A DNA stretch of 11,817 bases from Nitrososphaerales archaeon TH5895 (lineage in GTDB: Archaea; Thermoproteota; Nitrososphaeria; Nitrososphaerales; Nitrososphaeraceae). The notes beneath the pieces were generated by a model that was not told where the DNA came from, ran no database searches, and saw only the letters and a program-made list of their open reading frames with translations. The DNA is taken from the NCBI GenBank assembly GCA_014523695.1, contig JAATVS010000268.1:1-11817 (forward strand). The letters are read 5' to 3'. Below are positions 1 to 5,790 of this stretch, one piece after another. A program made the translations under genes and the position numbers. Numbering within the stretch: position 1 is the first letter of the stretch; each line of letters opens with the position of its first letter.

Positions 1-254
1 TAAACTTGATTCGAGAATTGTCAAAAATGGACTTGATTGTCGAACAATGTTCATTACAAATGAACCCAAAGCTCGTGGCAAAGTATGCTCATAACCTCGC
101 CGTAGCGTTTAATTTATTTTATGAGCAGGTACCCATTCTGAGGGAGACTAAAAATTCTCTAGTATCTGCAAGACTTCTAATAGTAAAGGCCTTTAATATC
201 GTGATGAGACTAGTGCTAAACTATCTTGGTATTGATCCATTGAATAGAATGTGA
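1..254 (+). CDS. argS: Arginyl-tRNA synthetase, C-terminal end (partial)
   Basis: The frame is open from the window edge (first full codon at base 3) to a TGA stop, giving about 83 residues of a protein whose start lies outside the window. The visible part matches the DALR-type all-helical anticodon-binding domain that ends class I arginyl-tRNA synthetases: a block with NPKLVAKYAHNLA, then AFNLFYEQVPIL, an SARLLIVKAFNIVMRL helix, and the terminal LGIDPLNRM, equivalent to the usual LGI-x-x-P-x-x-M end. The full enzyme charges tRNA-Arg with arginine in the cytoplasm; the HIGH and KMSKS catalytic motifs must lie upstream. A T-rich tract 53 nt after the stop could end its transcript. Identification is from remembered family sequence, not a search. 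Confidence 0.88.
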   Translation, partial: NLIRELSKMDLIVEQCSLQMNPKLVAKYAHNLAVAFNLFYEQVPILRETKNSLVSARLLIVKAFNIVMRLVLNYLGIDPLNRM

Positions 255-306
255 TGGTCAAAATTTATGATAGCCTGCGGTATTTCCATAAGGTATACAC
301 TGTCAA

Positions 307-320
307 TTCGTTTTTTGCAC
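307..320 (+). repeat. Direct repeat A, copy 1 (T6 tract)
   Basis: TTCGTTTTTTGCAC, identical to 658-671. The similarity extends a little to the left (TGTCAA here against TGTTCAT there). It lies 53 nt after the argS stop, so the T6 run is a plausible archaeal terminator. Confidence 0.55.
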
Positions 321-657
321 TGAATTTATAAAGTCGAATGTATGGCAGCCATTGATCCTATTGGTTACCTCTAGAAAAAAGGTGTGTGTCCAAGTATGAG
401 CGCTTGTGAGTTCCACTGAATCAAGAATCTATGTAAAACCCACAATCAAGCGAATCAATAACGTTCTCTATCATTAGATACCACTCAAAAAAATTAGGAA
501 ACTTTCGAGAAGAGGCGAAGGAATATTATATCAATGAGAACTCCATTTGGATACTTTCGCGTAATGAAACATTATGGATATACTAGAAATCAGTTGATGG
601 CGGGTTTCTATCCCATAAGCACACAAGATACGATCCAGATCGACATCTGTTGTTCAT

Positions 658-671
658 TTCGTTTTTTGCAC
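658..671 (+). repeat. Direct repeat A, copy 2 (T6 tract)
   Basis: Second exact copy of TTCGTTTTTTGCAC, 351 bp after the first, in the same gene-free stretch. Its role is unknown; a second terminator or a trace of a local duplication are possible. Confidence 0.55.
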
Positions 672-883
672 CACAAGAGGACACGAATCCTCATATAGCT
701 CCCTCCAATGTTAGCTGATATAGCATTCCCCCTTTTATTAGCAATTTTAATTAAATGTTGACATTCAAACGAAACCATGAGAAGGACCCCACAATCCTGC
801 AGTCATTTGATATATCTTGAGTAACATTTTTTGATTTTTCCTTACTGTTCCTATCTGCAACCCATATTAATTCCTCAATCGTA

Positions 884-896
884 TTAGTGCAGTTAA
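884..896. repeat. Direct repeat B, copy 1
   Basis: TTAGTGCAGTTAA, exact match to 1006-1018. The two copies are 122 bp apart and flank the hairpin at 944-971. Confidence 0.5.
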
Positions 897-943
897 TAGC
901 AGTGAGGTAGCAATTACATTCAGGTAATTATGAGTAAAATCCT

Positions 944-971
944 CTTGACATCCAACTTACTGGATGTCTAG
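944..971 (-). terminator. Hairpin downstream of the minus-strand secreted-protein gene
   Basis: Arms GACATCCA (947-954) and TGGATGTC (961-968) pair perfectly over 8 bp around the 6-nt loop ACTTAC; two further pairs (944-945 with 970-971) follow a T-T mismatch. It lies 44 nt beyond the stop of the minus-strand gene, and on that strand it is followed by a GATTTTAC stretch. Position and shape suggest a 3' end or terminator, although archaea usually rely on T-tracts alone. Confidence 0.45.
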
Positions 972-1005
972 CTATTGGGTTCTCCATCATATTCATCTGC
1001 AGAAT

Positions 1006-1018
1006 TTAGTGCAGTTAA
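1006..1018. repeat. Direct repeat B, copy 2, overlapping a stop codon
   Basis: Second copy of TTAGTGCAGTTAA. It contains the TAA stop (read on the minus strand, 1015-1017) of the secreted-protein gene, so the upstream copy at 884 may be a duplicated gene end. Confidence 0.5.
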
Positions 1019-1602
1019 CCACCCAAAGAAAATGCTGCAGATTGTTTCTGAGAAGAATAACCTTGGAGATATGCTTCAACTGTAAGAGTCGTATTGTACA
1101 GCTCATCTGCTTGGGAGTGCAATGTAAATGTGGATCTCCCATCATTATCGGTCAGTCCACTAAAGAAATACGTAGAAACGCCACTTCCATTTGCTATCCA
1201 ACCATCGATGCTAACTCCAGCAAGTTCTGCTGATGTCTCCGAGTCTAATGCAGAAAAATTAAGGTCTAGGGTTGTATTGCCAGATTCTTGAGCTGAAACA
1301 CGGAGAACAAATTCTTTCAATTCTAATATTCGTGCAGTTTCATTCAGAACATTTTGGGTAACATTGAGAATGACCTTATTCATTGCTACTGAAGTGAGTG
1401 CACCTATGGTAACAGGATTAGTGGTTGTGATAGTATCATTGATCCTGGTATTGGTTGCGTTTTCAAAAGTGGAAACTGTCAGATTTTCCTGGCTAATATT
1501 TTGGATCAATGATTGTACCTGGTCTTGAGAATAAGCAGGTGTACATAATAGTGCTAGAGGACAAATCAGGTATATGATTAGGGAAATTAAACTGCCGCGC
1601 AT
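1015..1602 (-). CDS. Secreted, sequon-rich protein with a C-terminal Ig-like region
   Basis: Predicted export protein of about 195 residues; I do not recognise a named family. The N-terminus is a classical signal peptide: an Arg near the start, a hydrophobic stretch (SLISLIIYLICPLALL) and a probable cleavage after AYS near residue 25. The mature chain has ten N-x-S/T sequons, so heavy archaeal N-glycosylation on the cell surface is likely (inference). The last 70 residues (VSIDGWIANGSG, TDNDGRSTFTL, LTVEAYLQGYSS) resemble a beta-sandwich of the Big/carboxypeptidase-regulatory type, in which a variable loop is followed by a D-G-x-x-x-F turn. I chose the ATG at 1602; a TTG directly before it (1605) is the alternative. 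It follows the PsbP-like gene by about 80 nt on the same strand but has its own TATA-like box. No cysteines or catalytic motif are seen in the mature part. Confidence 0.72.
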   Translation of the reverse strand: MRGSLISLIIYLICPLALLCTPAYSQDQVQSLIQNISQENLTVSTFENATNTRINDTITTTNPVTIGALTSVAMNKVILNVTQNVLNETARILELKEFVLRVSAQESGNTTLDLNFSALDSETSAELAGVSIDGWIANGSGVSTYFFSGLTDNDGRSTFTLHSQADELYNTTLTVEAYLQGYSSQKQSAAFSLGG

Positions 1603-1635
1603 CAATTTAAATATTCTATAGGCTACTCCAATCTG

Positions 1636-1646
1636 TTATAAAAATA
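1636..1646 (-). promoter_or_regulatory. TATA-like box for the secreted-protein gene
   Basis: On the minus strand this reads TATTTTTATAA, 34-44 nt before the ATG at 1602. Transcription about 25 nt downstream would leave a leader of roughly 10 nt. Confidence 0.4.
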
Positions 1647-1684
1647 CTGGCAATAAACAGACTGCCATTTGGTTCAGTAGGGGG

Positions 1685-2290
1685 TTATCTGATCAATAGA
1701 GAGTCTATAATATTTTGGGCTGTTCTTGGATTGAAATAGGCTGATGGTTCGGCAGAATACGAAACCACAATCCATTTGTTATCTTTAACTGTCCAGGCCT
1801 GAGTCTGTTTAACTTCTGATTGATTCCCATCTATAGTGTATGTTATTTTATATGCGGGAAGTCCTGAAACTATTGTAGAAATAGCTTCTTGCAGGGTAAA
1901 GTTATTTGAATTTCTCGCGAGAGTTAGAACGGTAGAGTTAGTGAATTTGTCCAGCGAATCAAGTTCCATGTTGTTAGGAGATGATACAACAATGTTTGCA
2001 TTCTCTGCATATCCAAGTGTTCCATTAATCCCAGTATGGTAAAAATCTACGAGTATATTGTTACCCGAAATATTTCCAAGTTGCTCAAGTACATTCCAAT
2101 TTGAAGGGTATTTGATTCGGACGCCCGAACTCGTATCTTCAAAAATTATATAATTAATGTTGCTTGAATTCTCTTCAAAGTCAAAGAAAACTTGTCCTAT
2201 AACGACAAATCCATCATATATTTCCAATGAATTCAATATCACAAACAATAACCCGCCAAAAAGGGCCGCCCATATAATAAAGGAATTCAA
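1685..2290 (-). CDS. Membrane-anchored PsbP-like protein
   Basis: 201 residues. Residues 4-20 form a hydrophobic segment without a clear cleavage site, so the protein is probably anchored in the membrane with its body outside. Residues 45-199 match the PsbP-like fold common in thaumarchaea: SSGVRIKYPSNW (54-65), a central strand region, SGLPAYKITYT (142-152), KQTQAWTVKDNKWIVVSYSA (161-180) and the closing AQNIIDSL helix (191-198). In plants PsbP stabilises photosystem II; the archaeal relatives have no established function, so none is assigned. Several N-x-S/T sequons fit an exported domain. The start is TTG at 2290: an in-frame TAA lies three codons upstream and there is no internal Met before residue 108. 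It is transcribed divergently from the ABC permease. Confidence 0.78.
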   Translation of the reverse strand: MNSFIIWAALFGGLLFVILNSLEIYDGFVVIGQVFFDFEENSSNINYIIFEDTSSGVRIKYPSNWNVLEQLGNISGNNILVDFYHTGINGTLGYAENANIVVSSPNNMELDSLDKFTNSTVLTLARNSNNFTLQEAISTIVSGLPAYKITYTIDGNQSEVKQTQAWTVKDNKWIVVSYSAEPSAYFNPRTAQNIIDSLLIR

Positions 2291-2387
2291 ATCTAGTTAG
2301 TCCCCTACTACGAATGAAGCTTTTTGATCCAATTTCAATATTCCTATTTCTGTAGTCAAGGTAAACTAGACTATGATTTACATTTGG

Positions 2388-2396
2388 ATTAAATAG
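2388..2396 (+). promoter_or_regulatory. TATA-like box for the ABC permease gene
   Basis: ATTAAATAG, 28-36 nt before the TTG at 2424, the spacing expected for a leaderless or nearly leaderless archaeal transcript. Confidence 0.4.
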
Positions 2397-2423
2397 ACTA
2401 GAACATTATAATGATGAACACAG

Positions 2424-3161
2424 TTGATTATAGCATTCAGACAGATCGCCATCATAGCCTATATGACTGGAATTTTATGGCTGAGAAGAAATCCACTTTC
2501 GATGTTGTTTTCAGCGATAAGCCCATTTTCAATTCTATTTGTCCTTTTTGTAGTAAGCAATGGTGAGTATACGGACCTTGCAATCGCAGGAAGTCTTGTC
2601 ATGGCAACTGTTGGCTATGGCCTAGCACTCGGGCAAGATATTTCATTTTACAAAACTGAATACAAAATTCAAGATATCTTCGTCGCAGCACCAGTGTCCC
2701 CCCTCACATACATGACTGGACTCGCATTGTCCGAATTGTTGTTTGGTCTCCCTGCATTGATCGCACTTACAACCTTAGCCACATTGTTCGGAGAGAATTT
2801 ATCAACTTTGCCATTGCTGATTTGTAGCATACTCTTGACTTGGGGGGCGATGTCTGCAATGGGTTTTTTCTTATCTTCTCATATGCTACATATGCGAAAT
2901 GCAACACAGATTATCTCTTTTGTAAATGTGATACTTGCGGTAATTCCGCCAGTGTATTATTCTATCGAACGACTTCCGTTGAATCTCCAATACTTGGCTT
3001 ATTTAGTGCCTACAACTCACGCATCTTTGATGATACAGGATAGTATGGGACTAGTCACACCCGAAGCATGGTCAATATACTTGGGATTAGCAGTTCAATC
3101 CGCGTATCTGATAGGCTTCTTAGCTTTGGCCAGAGCGCGTGCAGTTTGGAGGGATTTGTAG
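2424..3161 (+). CDS. ABC-2 type transporter permease subunit
   Basis: 245-residue integral membrane protein with about six hydrophobic segments (roughly 28-45, 53-71, 98-122, 128-151, 162-180, 214-236), the layout of ABC-2 permeases that export drugs, lipids or polysaccharides. The stretch YKIQDIFVAAPVSPLTYMTG (80-99) corresponds to the cytosolic coupling-helix region before TM3 (D-x-x-x-x-x-P-x-S-P) typical of the family, and LVPTTHASLMIQDSMG (194-209) matches the conserved region between TM5 and TM6. The start is TTG 2424 because an in-frame TGA lies at 2415; ATG 2463 would cut 13 residues. No ATP-binding subunit is present in the window, so the partner must be encoded elsewhere or shared. 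Substrate unknown. The head-to-head neighbour is the PsbP-like gene. Confidence 0.85.
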   Translation: MIIAFRQIAIIAYMTGILWLRRNPLSMLFSAISPFSILFVLFVVSNGEYTDLAIAGSLVMATVGYGLALGQDISFYKTEYKIQDIFVAAPVSPLTYMTGLALSELLFGLPALIALTTLATLFGENLSTLPLLICSILLTWGAMSAMGFFLSSHMLHMRNATQIISFVNVILAVIPPVYYSIERLPLNLQYLAYLVPTTHASLMIQDSMGLVTPEAWSIYLGLAVQSAYLIGFLALARARAVWRDL

Positions 3162-3240
3162 CGATTCGCTTTAATTCTTACGCCTAATCATCTCTTTCAT
3201 ATGAAGTTTTTCATGTGGGCGGTATGATACGCAATTTTCT

Positions 3241-3504
3241 TCACAGATCTAAATTATTATCTAGGCATACCAATTCCTTAAGATCGTTATATAGAGTCAG
3301 AAATTCTGTACCCTTGACAGTCATTATAATTTCAAGAAAGTATGGATCGAATGAGATAAGGTCGTTGTACTCTAATTCGATTAACCATTCAGAAATATGT
3401 GACCGGTATTTATCAAGCATTTTCTCTATTTTCTGAATCTTCAATCTTCCGGTACTATCCGAGAAGGAGAGTATATCCGCCACTAAATCTAGACCGTTGT
3501 ACAT
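3241..3504 (-). CDS. Small winged-helix transcriptional regulator (ArnR1/HTH_45 type)
   Basis: 87 residues forming almost nothing but one winged-helix DNA-binding domain. The pattern fits the ArnR1-like/HTH_45 family: LVADILSFSDSTGRLKIQKI (helix 1-2), a helix with YRSHISEWLIELEYNDLI (33-50, the recognition helix followed by the L-x-x-x-x-L-I turn), the wing around YFLEIIMTVKGTEFL (55-69; compare Y-x-x-T-x-K-G), and a C-terminal helix FLTLYNDLKEL that probably dimerises. Such small regulators are strongly expanded in thaumarchaea. The ATG start has a TATA-like box 26-35 nt upstream, so the mRNA is probably leaderless. An inverted repeat just upstream of that box (3558-3582) may be its own or another regulator's operator. 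Target genes unknown. Confidence 0.8.
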   Translation of the reverse strand: MYNGLDLVADILSFSDSTGRLKIQKIEKMLDKYRSHISEWLIELEYNDLISFDPYFLEIIMTVKGTEFLTLYNDLKELVCLDNNLDL

Positions 3505-3529
3505 CGATTACGATACTCAATTCATACCC

Positions 3530-3539
3530 TAAATAAAAG
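3530..3539 (-). promoter_or_regulatory. TATA-like box for the winged-helix gene
   Basis: Minus strand CTTTTATTTA, 26-35 nt before the ATG at 3504: canonical spacing for a leaderless archaeal promoter. Confidence 0.5.
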
Positions 3540-3557
3540 GAGCACCCAGACAAATAT

Positions 3558-3582
3558 GGGAAAATTGTGACTCACATTTCCC
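3558..3582. promoter_or_regulatory. Nested inverted repeat upstream of the winged-helix promoter
   Basis: Core TGTGA-C-TCACA (3566-3576) is a perfect palindrome around one central base; outer arms GGGAAA (3558-3563) and TTTCCC (3577-3582) also match each other, offset by 2 nt. It sits about 19 nt upstream of the TATA-like box, where an archaeal activator, or a repressor with an upstream site, could bind. Confidence 0.4.
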
Positions 3583-3707
3583 TAACCAGCCTTTTATGTT
3601 ACATCGATCAGGCATACGATAAAGGAAGAATACAATTTTACTAGGAACAATGCAATACGTTAGTTGAATAGTTCTGTCTATTTACGGAGAAAAATGGAAG
3701 CAGTTGG

Positions 3708-4049
3708 TCAGTAGCCTAACCTCTTTCGTTCTCGATTTACGTAATTCTTATTCATGTATTCCTCTAAAACTTTCTGTGGAGTCATTTCCAGCTCTATAGC
3801 GGTCTGGATTACAAAATGCAGTATGTCAATCAATTCAGTCTGCGCCTTTTCGGTTTCAAAGATAGTAGATTTTTTCCACCACTTCCAACTAGTGAGGTCT
3901 TGTAACTCGATGGCCTCGTGAATGACTGCTGTCATAAGAGCTGAAACCCTTTCATCGGTCTTTTTTGGATACCTATCTAGTCCCAAATAATCCACTAGTC
4001 TTTTCTGTTCGTTAAATATCTTCTCTAATGTATCTTCATACTGATTCAT
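3708..4049 (-). CDS. Dimeric dUTPase/MazG-type all-alpha nucleotide pyrophosphohydrolase
   Basis: 113 residues, all helical. It carries the paired acidic metal-binding motifs of all-alpha NTP pyrophosphatases: HEAIEL (E45-x-x-E48) and ELIDILHF (E72-x-x-D75), separated by a W-rich link (SWKWWKK, 54-60), and a late K/N cluster MNKNYVNRERK (99-109). The FWS/WWK-like link and the D-x-x-H-F ending recall dimeric dUTPases of the dUTPase_2 kind more than classical MazG. The likely reaction is hydrolysis of an NTP or dNTP (dUTP is a candidate) to the monophosphate and pyrophosphate using Mg2+, that is, nucleotide-pool cleaning in the cytoplasm. The exact substrate cannot be read from sequence. A perfect 8+8 inverted repeat overlaps its promoter region. 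It precedes the winged-helix gene by 203 nt on the same strand. Confidence 0.8.
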   Translation of the reverse strand: MNQYEDTLEKIFNEQKRLVDYLGLDRYPKKTDERVSALMTAVIHEAIELQDLTSWKWWKKSTIFETEKAQTELIDILHFVIQTAIELEMTPQKVLEEYMNKNYVNRERKRLGY

Positions 4050-4063
4050 ACCAATCTTAGTCT

Positions 4064-4085
4064 GTTCTCATGCCTATATGAGAAC
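4064..4085 (-). promoter_or_regulatory. Palindromic operator overlapping the dUTPase-like gene promoter
   Basis: Arms GTTCTCAT (4064-4071) and ATGAGAAC (4078-4085) are perfect inverted repeats around a 6-bp spacer. The centre lies about 26 nt before the ATG at 4049, where the TATA box is expected; CATATAG on the minus strand falls across the spacer and one arm. A bound dimer would block TBP/TFB, so repression is the likely mode. Confidence 0.5.
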
Positions 4086-4157
4086 TTCTAAGCAATGGAA
4101 GGTATGGGCAAAATTAGAGTTATAGTATACTATTTCACAGGTGGCCTACAAAGGAAC

Positions 4158-4166
4158 CTTTTTATT
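4158..4166 (+). promoter_or_regulatory. TATA-like box for the LSm-metK operon
   Basis: CTTTTTATT preceded by AAAGGAAC, which could serve as BRE. Transcription about 25 nt downstream would begin near 4185-4190, giving a short leader before the TTG at 4206. Confidence 0.4.
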
Positions 4167-4180
4167 GTAGCCTGTGTGCT

Positions 4181-4197
4181 TTCACTTCCAAAGTGAA
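4181..4197 (+). promoter_or_regulatory. Inverted repeat at the predicted 5' end of the LSm mRNA
   Basis: TTCACTT (4181-4187) and AAGTGAA (4191-4197) are perfect 7-bp arms with a 3-nt gap (CCA), ending 8 nt before the TTG start. It can act as a DNA operator at the transcription start, or as an RNA hairpin if the start lies slightly upstream. Confidence 0.4.
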
Positions 4198-4205
4198 TAT
4201 TTGAA

Positions 4206-4460
4206 TTGTCATCCCCTGCGGCATCACAGCAATCCAAAAGACCATTAACCACATTACAGCGTTCAGTAAATAGGCGAGTGGCAGTACGATTGAAAAGTGA
4301 AATAGAATATCGAGGGAGGATGAGCAATGTGGATACCTATATGAATTTGATATTGGTTGATGCTGAGGAATTTAATCGACAGGATTTGTTGGCAAATTAT
4401 GGAAAGGTAGTAATTCGAGGAAATAATGTCCTATTTATAAGACTGGAAAAAGACCTTTAA
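4206..4460 (+). CDS. Sm-like archaeal protein (LSm/SmAP)
   Basis: 84 residues with the full Sm fold. RPLTTLQRSVNRRVAVRLKSEIEYRGRM (12-39) gives the N-terminal helix and first strands, SNVDTYMNLIL (40-50) is the end of Sm1 with the D43, M46 and N47 positions that line the uridine-binding pocket, and GKVVIRGNNVLFIRLE (66-81) is Sm2, where R71-G72-N73 replaces or matches the usual I-R-G motif. Family members form heptameric rings that bind U-rich RNA and act in RNA metabolism. The start must be TTG 4206: an in-frame TGA at 4194 closes the frame upstream and the first ATG (codon 39) would destroy Sm1. The following gene is metK after 36 nt, so co-transcription is likely. In many archaea LSm is followed by ribosomal protein L37e; that is not the case here. 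Confidence 0.9.
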   Translation: MSSPAASQQSKRPLTTLQRSVNRRVAVRLKSEIEYRGRMSNVDTYMNLILVDAEEFNRQDLLANYGKVVIRGNNVLFIRLEKDL

Positions 4461-4496
4461 TGGTAATCTTGTGAGAATTAAGGTATATGGGGAGTA

Positions 4497-5657
4497 ATGG
4501 TAAGAAGGTATATATTCACTTCAGAAAGTGTAACAGAAGGTCACCCTGACAAGATATGCGATCAGGTCTCGGATTCTATTTTAGATGAGTTCCTCGCAAG
4601 TGATTCAGAATCTAGAGTCGCTGTAGAGTCGTTAACTTCTACTGGAATAGTTTTCGTCGCAGGAGAGGTAACATCAAGACGCAGGGTCGATATACAGAAG
4701 GTAGTGAGAACCGTAATACGTGAGATCGGATATGATCGGCCTGAATACGGGTTTGATTCCGAATCTTGTTCGGTTATCGAATCTTTACACGAACAAAGTC
4801 CCGACATTTCTTTGGGAGTAACTCCGAGTAAGCAAAGAGAGCAGGGAGCAGGCGATCAAGGCCTAATGTTTGGATATGCAACTAATGAAACCCCGGAACT
4901 CATGCCTCTACCTATCATTATGGCTCACAAACTCTCAATGAAGCTGTCTGCGCTCAGAAAGCAAAAAAAACTGGGTTGGATTAGACCTGATGGTAAATCC
5001 CAGGTTTCAGTGGTTTACGAAGGTTCAAAGCCGGTGAGGATAGATACTGTAGTGATTTCAACACAACATGCCCCAGACATAAGCCTGAGCCAATTGAGGG
5101 AGGAGATTGTAAGTAAGGTGATAAAGGAGATCTGCTCAGACTGGATAACTCCTAATTCGAAATTCTTGGTCAACCCGACTGGGAGATTTGTCATAGGTGG
5201 GCCTATGGCTGACACCGGTTTGACCGGAAGGAAGGTAATCGCAGACACTTATGGGGGTGCAGGGAGACATGGTGGAGGAGCATTTTCAGGCAAGGATCCT
5301 TCTAAAGTTGATCGGTCTGCTTGCTATATGGCTAGGTATATAGCTAAGAACATAGTGGCTGCTGGGCTTGCTGACAAATGTGAGGTACAACTCGCGTACG
5401 CAATCGGTTTGCCCGATCCTGTTTCTGTGATGGTGAATACCTTTGGCACGTCTAGAATCGACGACGAGCTAATCGAGGGACGAGTCAGAGATTCATTTGA
5501 AATGAAGCCCGCGGATATAATTCGGATTCTAAATTTGAAGAGGCCAATTTATAAAAAGACAGCAGCATACGGCCACTTCGGAAGAAACGAACCTGAATTT
5601 ACATGGGAAAGGACTGATAAAATGACAGATTTGACTGGCGGAACTATTAATAGCTGA
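4497..5657 (+). CDS. metK: S-adenosylmethionine synthetase, bacterial/eukaryotic type
   Basis: 386 residues, close to the usual bacterial MetK length of about 384. The enzyme makes SAM, phosphate and pyrophosphate from methionine and ATP in the cytoplasm. All three domains are visible: the N-terminal [20 protein letters not shown] (7-26) with the catalytic His16 and Mg-binding Asp18, signature 1 [11 protein letters not shown] (117-127), the central region, and the C-terminal [14 protein letters not shown] (233-246) followed by signature 2 GGGAFSGKD (259-267). These are signatures of the bacterial/eukaryotic family; most euryarchaea and crenarchaea instead use the very divergent archaeal MAT. 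Starts with ATG; GGGGAG lies almost adjacent to the start, too close for an ideal ribosome site. It probably shares a transcript with LSm. SAM is the methyl donor for CbiD just downstream and for other corrin methyltransferases. Confidence 0.95.
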   Translation: MVRRYIFTSESVTEGHPDKICDQVSDSILDEFLASDSESRVAVESLTSTGIVFVAGEVTSRRRVDIQKVVRTVIREIGYDRPEYGFDSESCSVIESLHEQSPDISLGVTPSKQREQGAGDQGLMFGYATNETPELMPLPIIMAHKLSMKLSALRKQKKLGWIRPDGKSQVSVVYEGSKPVRIDTVVISTQHAPDISLSQLREEIVSKVIKEICSDWITPNSKFLVNPTGRFVIGGPMADTGLTGRKVIADTYGGAGRHGGGAFSGKDPSKVDRSACYMARYIAKNIVAAGLADKCEVQLAYAIGLPDPVSVMVNTFGTSRIDDELIEGRVRDSFEMKPADIIRILNLKRPIYKKTAAYGHFGRNEPEFTWERTDKMTDLTGGTINS

Positions 5658-5737
5658 CATGAACATCATAGCTTCAGCTAAGAGTTAAAAGCTTGACCCT
5701 ATTTGGAATGCGAAGATACTACAATTTAGACCGTCCA

Positions 5738-5751
5738 AAATGTTAACATTT
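5738..5751. promoter_or_regulatory. Perfect 14-bp palindrome upstream of the SDR promoter
   Basis: AAATGTTAACATTT reads the same on both strands. It ends 2 bp before a TATA-like TAATATG (5753-5759) and 39 nt before the ATG at 5791, covering the expected BRE position. Likely a regulator-binding site. Confidence 0.45.
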
Positions 5752-5752
5752 C

Positions 5753-5759
5753 TAATATG
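5753..5759 (+). promoter_or_regulatory. TATA-like box for the SDR gene
   Basis: TAATATG, 32-38 nt before the ATG at 5791 and about 100 nt after the metK stop. It suggests the SDR-cbiD section has its own promoter. Confidence 0.35.
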
Positions 5760-5790
5760 TGCTAACTGTTCTTGTGAGACTTGATTGGCC

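Larger units (their letters stand above)
255..1014. other. Long intergenic region between convergent genes
   Basis: About 760 nt between the argS end and the end of the minus-strand secreted-protein gene. I find no reading frame that looks like a real protein; the longest open stretches are about 50 codons without family resemblance (for example one ending near 590, rich in aromatic residues). I looked for tRNA T-loop signatures and found none. What it does hold: two copies of a 14-bp T6-containing repeat (307 and 658), two copies of a 13-bp repeat (884 and 1006), a strong 8-bp hairpin (944-971), and T-rich tracts (835-848) that may serve as terminators. It could be eroded gene remains or hold an untranslated RNA; neither is shown. 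Confidence 0.6.

Noticed and set aside
436..590. Open stretch of about 50 codons in the gene-free region, as a degraded transposase or small gene
   Set aside because: No recognisable motif, no start codon in a sensible place and no ribosome-binding or promoter support.
964..1233. Plus-strand open frame opposite the secreted-protein gene
   Set aside because: Antisense shadow: the minus-strand frame has a signal peptide and coherent composition, while this one has no family resemblance.
2367..2400. Direct repeat TAGACTA in the PsbP/ABC permease divergent promoter region
   Set aside because: Seven bases only, 27 bp apart; too short to support as an operator pair.
3160..3170. Short palindrome AGCGA-T-TCGCT at the ABC permease stop codon
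   Set aside because: Only five bases per arm around one base; partly coding, and easily due to chance.
5669..5680. Hairpin TAGCT-TC-AGCTA after metK as a terminator
   Set aside because: The loop would be only 2 nt, leaving a 4-bp stem, and no T-run follows directly.
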